The notes under the pieces: generated by a model
The model's database searches: none
What the model was told of the DNA's origin: nothing
Seen by the model: the letters and a program-made list of their open reading frames with translations, nothing else
Shown here: piece by piece, positions 11,521-22,415 of the stretch
How positions within the stretch are numbered: the stretch's first letter is position 1
Layout: the number at the start of each line of letters is the position of its first letter
Made by a program: the position numbers and the translations under genes
Assembly (NCBI RefSeq): GCF_947179165.1
Contig: NC_077237.1
Location: forward strand, 58,734,023 to 58,798,022
Length of the DNA: 64,000 nucleotides
Direction: 5' to 3'
Origin: Solanum dulcamara
Lineage: Eukaryota > Streptophyta > Magnoliopsida > Solanales > Solanaceae

Positions 11521-13272
11521 TAATTTGGGAATCCTTAGCCTCGTATAGTCCTTCTCGATTTTTTTTCTAAACTTTAACTGGCACTCCATCCTTTAGATTT
11601 TGCTTCACAATCCTTAAAGTTGGCTGCCAAGTGGTGTCGAAATTTCCTCGCCCATTGGCCCATATAGCCATTTTGTGGTTTGCCTCTCATTAAATGGTAC
11701 TATGTTGACGAACTGGGGCATTCGTGTGCGTCGTCAGTTAGCAATTAGCTAATCCTTCTTGTCTTACTTAAATCCTTTTTACAATACCCTCAATGTAACT
11801 TATAGTACTCCAAGAACATAATCGCATATCATTTCTCCGCCGCTAGTATTCCGATGATAACTGGTCAAGGTTCTTTTGAAATAGCAGCTTTACCCCAACC
11901 TATATCCTTTATTCCTTGGGGTGAATGTAGGTTACACCAATTATTCCTTAAGTTTGTCGTCCTCGTTCCTTAAGGGTTCCATTATTTTTGGGGCGATGTT
12001 CTGTACACGCGTCATTCCTTTATATCTTAAGCTCCATGCCCTTAATGCGTCCTCAACGCAAGCTTTTAACTTAGTCAACATATACTTAGTGCGCCGTACT
12101 AGTGGTCCTACTTTATCCCTATATAATTGTATCACACCATTCAATTCAAACTTACATATCCCCTTTGTAGTTTGTACTCACATTCTATTCCTGACATCTT
12201 TTTGAGGTGCTTCTGTCCGAAGCTATTTCCCCAATTAGTCGGTGGAGGACTATCAACTGTTATCGTAAACCATTTGCGACCATTGTTGGAAGAAACCCAA
12301 ATCTCTTAAACATCACCATACTTCTTTTAATACTTGCCCTACCTGGTCTCCTTTTGAGTTTATCCTCGAGTTATGAACAACTTATCTAATTTACAATTAG
12401 GAGTTGGGGGCTTGGTATTTTCAAAAATGATTGAAGCTCAATTACTGGATATCTTACCTTTTAACCTGAGCTTCTCTTTTTTTTACAGTACAATTACGGT
12501 TGGAGATACTGTGGTCTAAACTGTACTTCTAAGACAGACTTTTGTATCTCTGTAATAAACTTCCCTGAGTAAAAAGGGTATCCCTTATTGACGACCTGAA
12601 GGGTACCTCTTACAGCTTTAGTTAACCATAATAGGGGTACTTGGTATCAACTTCCAAGACATATTTAGACTCTATGTTTCATTCCCTTTTCTTGTTTTGG
12701 GAAAATTTCGGTAGAGTTTCCTCTATACTCGTTACTTATCCCAAAACCTGCATGCAAAAAATACCAACAATTCCTCACGGGGCCAACACATATATATTCA
12801 TATCATATCACATCCACACAGGGCTTTCAATATGATCTCATATTACAACCACACAGGGCTTTCAATGTCAATAATAATATAAAAATACTGGATTTACCTC
12901 GTATGTCCAACTTTAACCTGCCTCTATTGCATTTTGTCGTCTACTTTTCCCTTTAGTTTTCAACTTTACATTTGAATCACATGTCAATACCTTTTTCGAC
13001 AGATATCTTTCATGCTTTTACTTTACTTACCTGCGTGCTTTGTAACTTCCCATGTCATCAATTACTTCCTTCTGTTGGTGTCGTCCTTCAATTAAGATCC
13101 AAGGTTAGTATAAGGAATTTTCCTATGACTCAGATCTAAAGCACGATCTTAGATGTGAAAGAAAGGTAACATCCTAAATGTCCTGTAGCTTCCTATTTAT
13201 AGATGTGGCATGCAACACATCGATAATAAAGACTCTACGAGACACGGTCTGCAGACAATCCAAGGATGAACT
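11521..13272 (-). other. degenerate internal region of element C, no recognisable domain
   Basis: This is where protease, reverse transcriptase and gag should lie, but at 1.75 kb it is far too short and no RT or protease motif can be read in any frame. The longest minus-strand frame, 11941-12144, encodes a Lys/Arg-rich 67-residue stretch (QLYRDKVGPLVRRTKYML) of unknown relation. Plus-strand frames at 11921-12389 overlap it and look like shadows. T-rich runs occur near 12475. The likely history is a large internal deletion. Confidence 0.55.
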
Positions 13273-13284
13273 GCTATGATACAA
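13273..13284 (-). promoter_or_regulatory. degenerate tRNA-Met primer-binding site of element C
   Basis: On the minus strand this reads TTGTATCATAGC, differing at two positions from the initiator-Met primer site TGGTATCAGAGC found intact at 26314 and 62394. It sits four bases from the LTR end at 13289, the usual spacing. Confidence 0.75.
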
Positions 13285-16199
13285 CTTTTGTCATGACCCA
13301 ACCCCATAGGCTGCGATTGGGGTCCAATCTGAACCCCGTATACAAGTCTATCAGCTGTGGTCAAGACGATTTGTAATTAACATAATATCATACAACTGAA
13401 CCCTATTACGTGATAATATTTTCATAAACCAGTAGCCTTTTTCATTTGTATCACATCATGAAAGAGCACATAAGCCAATGAGGCTATCATATATATAAGC
13501 TTCTACAACATTTAAAGTAGACCGAGCTGAACAATACTTACACATAAAACCCACATATAGATGTCTGCAGACCTCTAAAATATTAACAACAACATATGGC
13601 AGGACAGGGGCTCTGCCGTACCCCCAAATAGATAAAACAATTTTATACATCAGTGGTCAGTACCAAAAACTAGCTCCGATACAATAGAGCCTCTTCTAGC
13701 TGAGCTGCGCGAAATCCTAAGTTAACGGACTCCCAAAACCTGTATATGTACCTGCGGGCATAAAACATAGCCCCTGAGAAAAGGCGGTCAGTACGACATA
13801 TGTACTGAGTATATAAAACGTAATATAATACAACTGGTGGTATATTTGAAATAAATAAGTAGGGGAACAAATTATCAAATTAGAAGCCTGTACCTGTACT
13901 ATGCGAATTATAAAAGCATGCATGCTCAGACCATACCATATATCCAGCCCTTTCAGGGGTTCGGTGAATCATATCTGTAAAACCATCATGGGCCCAGTCC
14001 CATCACCACCTTATTATAACACATCATCATATATATACATATCTACCCAGCCCTCTAGTGAGGGAATGGAGAAAAATATAGTGAATTGTGCACGATTACT
14101 ATTCCTAGTCCAGATGCGATAAAATAAGTGTTACAGTATACATGAGTATAGTAGTGAGAAACAAAACACAGTTTAAATCATTAACGGAGACTCAATGAAG
14201 TCTTCAGGTGAATCATCCCTGGATATTAGGGTAGAAAGTATCTGACTTATACCCTCTAAATGTCACTAAGGACTATGTAAAAGGGAGTTTTGGAAATCTT
14301 AGACATATACCATTATGAAATATCTTATAGCAGTCCGAGCGTTGGTTGCCTCAGAGTCTTTATTTTTTTTACAAAAAGAGCTTAGTTGAATCAATTGTTA
14401 TACACTCATATAAAAGACTCGAGGAGTAGGAGTTTAACTACTTTAAAAGTCTTAGCATCCAGAAGTAATCAAGAGTCCTGAAGTCATATTCAGAACCTAA
14501 GAGTGAAGTTGCCTCGAAGCTTTCATCATCCATAGCCTACATCTAAGACATGCCAAAAAGGAAGAGAAAAGATAGGCTTTACATACCTATGTCAAAAACA
14601 AGCCAAGAGAGCGCTTCACATACCTCTTATGAGTTACTCTTTATCCTGTTCGCCTCGTCATCCTTTGAACCTATTAACCATGAAAGTAATATGAATATCA
14701 AACACTCTTAGCTTTCCAGCATCTTAGGTTTCACCCTAGTATTCATGGAATCTATTTCCTTGTTTGTCTCCTCGACTAGTTCTTTAATTAGTTAAGGCAT
14801 TAACGAAAATTGGGCAGCACCTCCCCTATAATGTGCCCTATCCAAATTTCCAATTAGATACCTAAAAACTAAATCCAACCAACAACAACAACCTGCAGAA
14901 TATGTTTAAGCAATTCACACCAACAATATACAACATAATCTCCAAACGACTCGCTCAAAATTATGATATCAAATAGGGTGTCTAGCCTTTATTTTGTAAC
15001 ACCTTTAATTATACAAAACGAGGTTTTATGTGGATGCAACCAGAAGAACCCCTACACCTTTTAGAACAAATTTAGTCCCTTCAACAAAACACCACACCCC
15101 TACAGAAGCACCTCACAAGCACAACCCTTTACTTCAATGATAATTCAACTATAACGACTCCAATTTAGTTTATTTCGAACATCAAACCTCTCTATGATGT
15201 TTTCACATTTACAGATAATTAAACAACATATAATACACTTATTAACAATACCATAAACTCAAAATTAAGAGGAGAAACCTTATCTTACCCGAAATTGGCC
15301 AAATCTGCCAAATTGCAACTCGGAACTTCTCCAAACGTGCTGAAATTAAGCGGGCTGTTTATGTCCCTTCTACGCTGCACAAAATTGGAATTTTTTGTTA
15401 TAAAACACTATTATATAACCATGGTACACCTCAAATAATTAATTCACGGAATGAAACTCGGAGGCTTACCTTGGCAGCCCTCAAACCCGTAGCCCTCCTT
15501 TCCTTGTCTCCAATATTTTCCTTTAGCTTTGTCTTGTTTGTTCCAAGTGTAAAGCTGAAGTTATAATTCCGTAGATATAGTAATATACATATATACAATT
15601 CCACGTGGTTTAGTAATACCATAGATAATTAATTTGAGGAGAGAAAGTTAGAAACCTACCTTAGTTTCTTCTAAACCATGGCTGCCTCCTTTGCTCTTCT
15701 CATGTTTTTCCTTTCTTTTTGGCTGCAGTTTTGGATAGATAATGTGACTAAGAGTCACTTAACATATAGATATATGTTGCCTTAGGGGGGTGACATGTGT
15801 CAGCCCCTAAGGGTGACACGTGTTCGGCCTCCATTGGGCCAATACATACATGCTGCCAATAAGGTGTTACACCCCGCACTCTTGAGCTCGGAACATATTC
15901 TTAAGTTCCTTAGACACTATCATCTGATCCGGATAAGCTACGACACTATCAAAAAACTCTAAGGAAAGAAAATTGTGATACCTCGCGAGAAGGGAGGTTG
16001 GAGATAGAGTCATAAGAATCCGGAAAGAGTTGGAGGCTAAGAAATGAGTCATACGACTCGATTTACCTACGTAAGCCACTAAGTTAAGAGTCTTACACAC
16101 TTAAGTTTCTTAAGGATATATCAATCTTACATAGTGCGGGTTACATAGGCTCTTAAAGTGAGACGAAATTATGAACCCGCGAGGAAGGGAAAAAGATAA

Positions 16200-16426
16200 C
16201 GCATGGCAGCCAATGGAGGAGCGACACGTGGCAGCACCTCAAGCAAGCAGGTGATGCACCTACTTAGGGTCAAGTAGGTGATGCAGCTGCTTGGGGAGGT
16301 GGACCCCGCTGCCACGTGGCAGCCCCTAATTGCCAGCATGACACAGTGGCCAATCATGGCTTGATACGTGTCACCCTAAGGGGATAACACGTGTCACCTC
16401 CTAAGGACACCTACACATATGTATAT
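16200..16426 (+). promoter_or_regulatory. U3 promoter region of solo LTR E with G-box cluster
   Basis: CACGTG occurs at 16225-16230, 16313-16318 and 16388-16393, mostly in the ACGTGGC or ACGTGTC context typical of abscisic-acid response elements, with a related TACGTGTCACC near 16363. Two palindromic AAGCAGGTG/CACCTACTT units lie between the first two. A weak TATA-like stretch follows at 16417-16426. Function is inferred from motifs only. Confidence 0.6.
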
Positions 16427-18160
16427 TGTGAATAAGGGGCTGCTGATTATCCCAAAATTTCATCCAAAACTGCAGCAACAAATAAGAGAAAACAAACCCT
16501 AGAGCTAAGGAGAAAATTGCGACGGCTTGGGAGAAAAATAAGGTAAGTCCCGATTTCGTCCTGTAAATTAATTATATAGCGTATAACACAATGATATGGA
16601 AGTATTAGTAGTATAAAATTAGAGTTTGGTGCAGCAAAAAATGGACAGCAAGCTGCCACGATGTTACAGCACGCTGAAAAAAAGTTCCGAGGCGCGATTT
16701 TGGCGAGTTCTAGCCAATTTCTGGAAAGGTAAGTTCTTCCACTCTAATTTAAAGTTTATGATGTTAAATTAAGGTGTATTAAACACCTTAGGGGATACTG
16801 GAAGTTGTGGAAAAGGTTTGAAAAGTTCGGCATTCGAAATAAACGAATTTGGAATCACTATAGTTAAGTTGTTGTCGAAATAAGGTGTTGTGCGTGTGGG
16901 GGCTGCTGCTGCTTGTGTTGTGGCGTGTTGCAGGGTCTAAAAGTTCTATAAATGAGGTGTGGGAGCTTCTGGTTTCAGCCACATGACCCTCCACTTTGCA
17001 ATTAAAGAATTCGCGAAAGAAAGATTAAAGACTCTAGTTTTGGTATCTTAGTTTCGAGTGAATTGTTGGGGGTTTATATGGTGTAATTTTGGTCGTAATT
17101 TGTATATGTATGGGCTGATGGTTCTATTGTTTGTTGGATGCAGGTTCTAAGGACATGGTTGGGATTTCGGATAGGGCACATTATAGGGGAGGTGCTGTCC
17201 GATTTTCGTTAACGCATTAACTAGTTAAGGAACTAGCCGAGAAGGCGAGCGAAGGGACGAATGTTATGAATACTCATGGGTAGTCTAAGTTGCTGAAAAG
17301 TCCAAGGTTGTTAATACTTGCATTACTTCCATGTTAAATAGGTTTCGAGGACAACGACGTGGAAGTGATTAAGAGAAGTCCATACAAGGTATGTGAAGCT
17401 TTCTTTTGGCATGTTTTTGGCATAAGTATGTAAAGCTATTCCTTCTTTTGGCATGTTTTGGTATAAATATGTAGAGCCTATCTGTTCTTTCCTTTGAGCA
17501 TGTGTTAGATCTAAGTGACAAGTGATATTTGTATGAAGCTTGGGGTAACTCTATTCATGAGCTCTGAACTTGATTCATGATTCATAATTCGTGTCTATTG
17601 TTGAATGTTAAGACTCTTAAAGTAGTTAAGCTTCCATTACTCAAGTCTTCTATATGCTAAGAAGTAGTGTATGTAAAGTTATTCTTCCTCTCTTTTGGCG
17701 TGACTTAGATGTAAGTATTGTGTATATAAAGTTGAATTTATTATACTCTTAAAACTCTGAGTGTGAGTTAAGGCTTTTGTTCACTTCCTACTGATTAGAA
17801 TTCTTGTAACAAGTTAAGTCATTACTTTTCAAGTCTCCCATGTGATAGGAAGTGGTGCATGTAAAGCTTGACTTTTTCTGCTTCTAGAAAGACTAGACTA
17901 AAGGTACTATAGGACATGGATTTGGATATAGCCCCATTTATAGATTCTGGTGGTAACTCATGACTTGTACCCACTTTTGAATGATAAGGGCCTTGAAGTA
18001 GTTGAACTATGACCCTTGAGCCTCTTATAGGTTGAATAGTGATGGGATGTGTAAGTTCCTATACCTAGGGGCTCTTGAACATGCTTGATGATGATATCTA
18101 AGGAATTTTTGATATGTTACAGAGTTTTACATGCACGTATATGCATTATGATATATACCT

Positions 18161-18560
18161 GGATCAGGCCGAATGTACCTCGGCATATTTTGCTATGTAA
18201 GGATCAGGTCGTACGTTCCACGACAGATTATACATTGTATGGATTGGGCCGTCGTACCTCGGCATTATTATGCATTATACGGATTAGGACATCGTACCTC
18301 GGCATTATTATGCATTATACGGATCGGACCGTCGTACCTCGGCATTATTATGTATTATACAGATCGGGCTGTCATACCTCGGCATTATTATGCATTATAC
18401 AGATCAAGCCGTCGTACCTCGGCATTGTTATATGATATACGGATCGGGCTGTCGTTCCTCGGCATTGTTATATGATACATGGATCGGGTCGTCATTCCTC
18501 AGCATGTACTTTCTATATACAGGGATGGGCTGTACGTCCCACAGCATTAATGGTGTATAT
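18161..18560 (+). repeat. 40-bp minisatellite, 10 units, in solo LTR E
   Basis: Units start exactly every 40 bases from 18161 (18201, 18241, 18281 and so on). The core is GGATCGGGCCGTCGTACCTC followed by GGCATTATTATGCATTATAC. Central units differ at one to four positions, end units more. Because 40 is not a multiple of 3 and the unit has few stops, three reading frames stay open across it and give repetitive HYYALYRSG-like peptides. These are not proteins. Confidence 0.95.
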
Positions 18561-19742
18561 ACACCTATCATGATAGATGATGTGTTTGTAACACCGAGTC
18601 CCCGAGCGGGCCGGATACGGTATGCGATAGTGGTATATATGACTTTATTTTTTAAGGTGCAGGTACAGTACCCTATTAAATGTTATACTTGGTTTCCTGC
18701 ATCCTTGGTTCAGTTGTTGTCTCAGTATTATTATGCTTTACATACTCAGTACATATATCGTACTGACCCCCTTTTCTTCGGGGGGGGGGGCGCTGCATTT
18801 CATGCCCGCAGGTATAGATGTTCTTGTTGGAGATCCGCTAGCTTAAGGCTTCCACTCAGCTATGTTGGACGTGCTCTGCTGTTCTGGAGCCTTACTATTA
18901 ATGCTAGTTATTGATGTATATGTTTATTTATTCAAGGGTACGGCGAGGCCCCTGTCCCTCCATATGATACAGTTATTAATCTTAGAGGTCTGTAGACATG
19001 TGTATGTGGGTTATTTGTAAGTTTGTTTCAGTTGCGCTCATACGACGTATTGCAAATATTTTTATGGTATGGCAGCCTCGTCGGCTCGCATGTCCTGTCC
19101 TGCTATGATACAGGTGAATAAGGCTATAGGTTTGTAAAAAAAAGTTTTTGACCTATTGGGGTTCGTGTATGGTATCACATCACACACGGTTCAACTTAAG
19201 GGTAGCGGATAGATACGCATAAGGGGGTCCAGGTAGGACCCCAGTCGTGGCCTACGGGGTTGGGTCGTGACATAAGGGGCTCCCACGTGGTGTGGGGTCC
19301 ACCTTACCTAAAGCAGGTGGGTCACCTACTTGACACCAAGCAGGTAGGTCACATGCTTGCTTGAGGTTCTGCCACATGTCACTCCTCTATTGGCTACCAT
19401 ATGTCGTCTTTTCCCCCTCCTCGTGGGTTCGTAATCTCATCTTATTTTAGGAGCCTATGTAATCCATGCTACGTAAGCTTGGTATGTCCTCAAGTAGCTC
19501 AAGTATGTAAGACTTCTAAGTTAGTAGCTTACGTAGGTAAGTCTAGTCCTATGACTCATTACTTGGCCTCCAATTCTTTTCGGATTCTTATGACTCTATT
19601 TCCAACCTTCTCTACTATGGGGTATCACATTCTCCCTTCCTTAGAGTTATTTGATAATGTCGTAGCGTATCCGGATCACATGATAATGTCTAAGGAACTT
19701 GTATGACATTTCGAGTTTAAAAGTGTGGGGTGTAACATAGGG

Positions 19743-20474
19743 TCATTGGGAGCAGTACTTGTCTTTGGCAGAGTTTATGTACAACAACAACTACCAGTCT
19801 AGTACTCAGATGGCCCCATTCAAAGCCTTATGTGGTAGGTGTTGTCGCACTTCAGTTGGTTGGTTTAAGTCTTTAGAATCTGGGCCGTACAATACCAATT
19901 TACTTTGGGATGCCATAGATAGAGTCTGGGTTATTCAGAATAGGCTGAGGACAACTTAGAGTAGGCACCAGAGTTATGCTAATCGCAAGAGTTGGCTCTT
20001 GCACTTCTAGGTTGAAGATTGGGTATTCTTACAGGTGTCTCCCTTGAAAGGCATGATGAGATTTGACAAACGGGTAAGCTTAGCCCCAGGTATATCGAGA
20101 TTCTAAGGAGAGTTAGAGAGGTTGCTTAGGAGTTGTCTTTGCCACTAGTATTTGCAGATATGCACGCTATTTCTCATATTTCTATACTGTGCTGGTACAT
20201 TCCAGTTGAGTCTCACGTACTTTAGTATGATTCTATTGATTTGGTTGATCGTCTGACTTTTGTTGAGGAGCCAATTGCTATTCTAGCAAGAGGTGTTCGC
20301 CAGCTTCATTCTAAGTACATCCCTATGGGTAAGGTCTAGTGGCGCCATCGTTCGATCGAGGAGGCTACTTGGGAGTCCAAGTAGGAGATATAAGAGCAGT
20401 TCCCCAGCTTATTTGTCCCTCTAGGTATACCCTTGTGTTTTACTTTTGCGGGCAAAAGTTCTTTTAATAGTGGA
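19743..20474 (+). pseudogene. second integrase copy of element A, 3' part
   Basis: Continues the reading from 7441: WEQYLSLAEFMYNNNYQSSTQMAPFKALCGR, then the SH3-like and chromodomain-like tail with LTFVEEPIAILARGVRQLHS and SIEEATWESK, ending near a purine-containing stretch before the LTR at about 20475. It resembles 30246-30980 in copy B more closely than the first integrase in A. TAG at 20127-20129 is shared with 6423-6425 and 30636-30638. A 30-base stretch around 20090 is missing relative to B. Confidence 0.88.
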
Positions 20475-22211
20475 TGTTGTAATGACTCTCTAGGTCATTT
20501 TCCTAATACTACTTCCATTTTGTCTTTTAGAACATTCCTATAGCAACCCAAGACATTTATGACCTACTGGTACTGGTAGCACAACCGTCTGGTCATTCAT
20601 TTGGGTTTTAGACTTGTTTCCCTATTTTGGAGATTTTATAACATGAAAAAAGTTGACTTCGGTCATAACTTTAGGAAAACTACCTAACAACATAATCATG
20701 ATGGTTCTATTATCTCCGAAATGGACAAATTAGTCTAGGAACATGGTCGGCATGAGTTTTGAGGCAATCTATACGATTTTAGGGCCATTTGGCTCTTTTG
20801 AATATGAAGGTTAGCCTATGGTTGACTTTGGTCAACGTTCTTGGAAAATGCACTCGGACGGAAATTCTGACAACATGGTTAGCTCTAGAAAATAGAGTTT
20901 AGTCTAGAACGACCTTTTGTTCGATTCTTGAGACTTTTGGGTTCATTTTAACCCCATCGATGGATTTCAGTATTCGGAGATAGAACCCATATTTTATTGT
21001 TATGATCTATGATGGGAATTTGAACTGCACTGTCGATTATAAAATATAATTTCCAAGTAGATTCCATACACGATTTGTGTTTTTCAGACTCTAGGTGAGT
21101 CTGGAGCGTCAGAACCAAGGATTTGGTAATTGCTGAAATCTGGTGGTGCACCATATCTGGTGCACCCTCGCCTGTATTAAAGCAACCAATTTTAGCATTT
21201 ACTTAAAAATTAGCTTCACTTCATTCCTCGATTTCTCCGTTGTTTCAAGCTCAAATTTGATGATATAAAGGTATAAGTTCAAGAGGTTTTTGTGGGGAAT
21301 CTAGTGATAAGCTCAGAAAAATGAGGTGAAGATTCGTGTGAGATAAGAAATCAAATTTATCTATTGCTCTAGTGAATTTCGGAGTTGTATTTTGTTGAAA
21401 TTGTGAAGGTTGTAACTTGATCAATTTAAACCATATTTGAGTGATATTTGAGGCTAGATTGTGGAGTTTTTCGCAAGGATCGTCATAGTGTAATTTATTT
21501 GAGTTGGAAGGATCTCGGTATTTTGGGATTAGACGATCAAGAAGCTACCATTTTTGACCTTTTATTAAAATTTTGCAAATTATGCTTGCATGCTCGTCCC
21601 ACATAGTTTCCCACCCCGAATTATGTTATATTGTTTATTTATGCGCATGAGGTGAAATTTAGAACCAATTTTCGGGGTCAAGTCCAATATTTCAGACACA
21701 GGTCCCACATTTTTTATTTTAAACCCCAAAATTGGTCCATCTCCAAAAATCTTAAAATTAGTGTCCAACCAACCGTAACAACATTCTAATTATGCTTTTG
21801 GAAGCGTGGCTATGTTCCGAGGCCGTTCAAAAGGGAAAAGCCTCGACATAGTGATTTTGTTATACATGTACCTTTGTGCTTCGGAACGGCTTCTTAATAT
21901 TCTTAAAAGTTGTCTTGTGACCCAGGTTATCCATAACATTATCAAATAACTCTAAGGAAGAGAGGATGTGGTGCCCCATAATAGTGAACATTGGAAGTAG
22001 GGCTATAAGGATTTGAAATGAGTTGGGAGGAAAAATAATAAGTCATGGGACTTGACTTGCTTGCGTAAGCTACCAACTTGGACGTCTTACATACTTAAGC
22101 TACCGGAGAATATGTTGAGCTCATGTAGCAAGGATGTCATAGGTTCTTAAAGTAAGACGAGATTATGAACCCACGAAAGAGGTAGAAGGAGGTGTAGCAC
22201 CTACTCGGAAG

Positions 22212-22276
22212 CAAGTAGGTGATGCACCTACTTGGACCAAGTAGGTGATGAACCTACTTGGACCAAGTAGGTGACA
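22212..22276 (+). repeat. three tandem palindromes in U3 of solo LTR D
   Basis: The unit CAAGTAGGTGATGCACCTACTTG is given here as arms CAAGTAGGT and ACCTACTTG around a short loop. It is repeated three times with GGAC spacers, each unit able to fold back on itself. Related, more diverged units are in U3 of E, H and J. Confidence 0.9.
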
Positions 22277-22403
22277 CACCTACTTGAGGTGGGCCTCACA
22301 CTGCCACATGGCAGCAAATGAGTGGGCGCATGATTGAGGTGGCGCCCTAGGAGGCTTCCATGTGTCATCCCTAGGGGATTCCACCTATAACCTCCTAGGG
22401 ATG

Positions 22404-22415
22404 TATATATATATA
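22404..22415 (+). promoter_or_regulatory. TATA-like stretch of solo LTR D
   Basis: An uninterrupted TATATATATATA follows the CCTAGGG motif and lies about 550 bases into the LTR, the position of the TATA-like stretches in E, F (36336-36343) and K (55598-55613). It is the likely core promoter of the former element. Its activity is not shown by sequence alone. Confidence 0.5.

Larger units (their letters stand above)
15865..19272 (+). mobile_element. solo LTR E, nested inside the LTR of element C
   Basis: A 3,408-bp sequence with termini TGTTACACCCC and GGGTTGGGTCGTGACA is flanked by perfect taagg duplications. It contains no primer site, polypurine tract or pol sequence, so it is a solo LTR left by recombination between the two LTRs of a full element. 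It belongs to the same superfamily as its host but is inserted in the opposite orientation. U3 with G-boxes lies at 16160-16410, three splice-donor-like steps at about 16541, 16738 and 17389, and a 40-bp minisatellite at 18161-18560. The open frames 18085-18914 are by-products of that array. Confidence 0.93.
7442..19737 (-). mobile_element. LTR retrotransposon C (minus strand), nested in A
   Basis: The insert is framed by the 5-bp duplication taggg at 7437-7441 and 19738-19742; removing it restores the uninterrupted integrase reading seen at 30231-30250 in copy B. It begins TGTCATGACCC and ends GGGTGTAACA, the reverse complement of the TGTTACACCC...GTCATGACA LTR type. It has two LTRs (7442-10389 and 13289-19737, the latter split by solo LTR E), an internal region of only about 2.9 kb, a polypurine tract at 10390-10404 and a degenerate tRNA-Met primer site at 13273-13284, all in minus orientation. 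Without E it is about 8.9 kb. The short internal region and many stops make it non-autonomous. Confidence 0.95.
13289..19737 (-). repeat. second LTR of element C, split by solo LTR E
   Basis: The parts 13289-15864 and 19278-19737 together give about 3,036 bp and align with 7442-10389. The break lies in U3 between the equivalents of 10016 and 10020, with the TSD taagg at 15860-15864 and 19273-19277. G-boxes fall at 15817-15822 and 19284-19289. The right terminus GTGTAACA at 19737 meets the outer TSD taggg. Confidence 0.92.

Noticed and set aside
11921..12389. Overlapping open frames on both strands in element C
   Set aside because: Short, mutually overlapping and without motifs. The internal region is degenerate.
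18161..18560. Possible CRISPR-like array of regular repeats
   Set aside because: The 40-bp units are contiguous with no unique spacers, and the DNA is plant nuclear. It is a minisatellite.
18085..18914. Overlapping plus-strand open frames of 100-174 residues that look like a repetitive protein
   Set aside because: They run through the 40-bp minisatellite in solo LTR E in three frames and have no start context or domain. They are by-products of the repeat.
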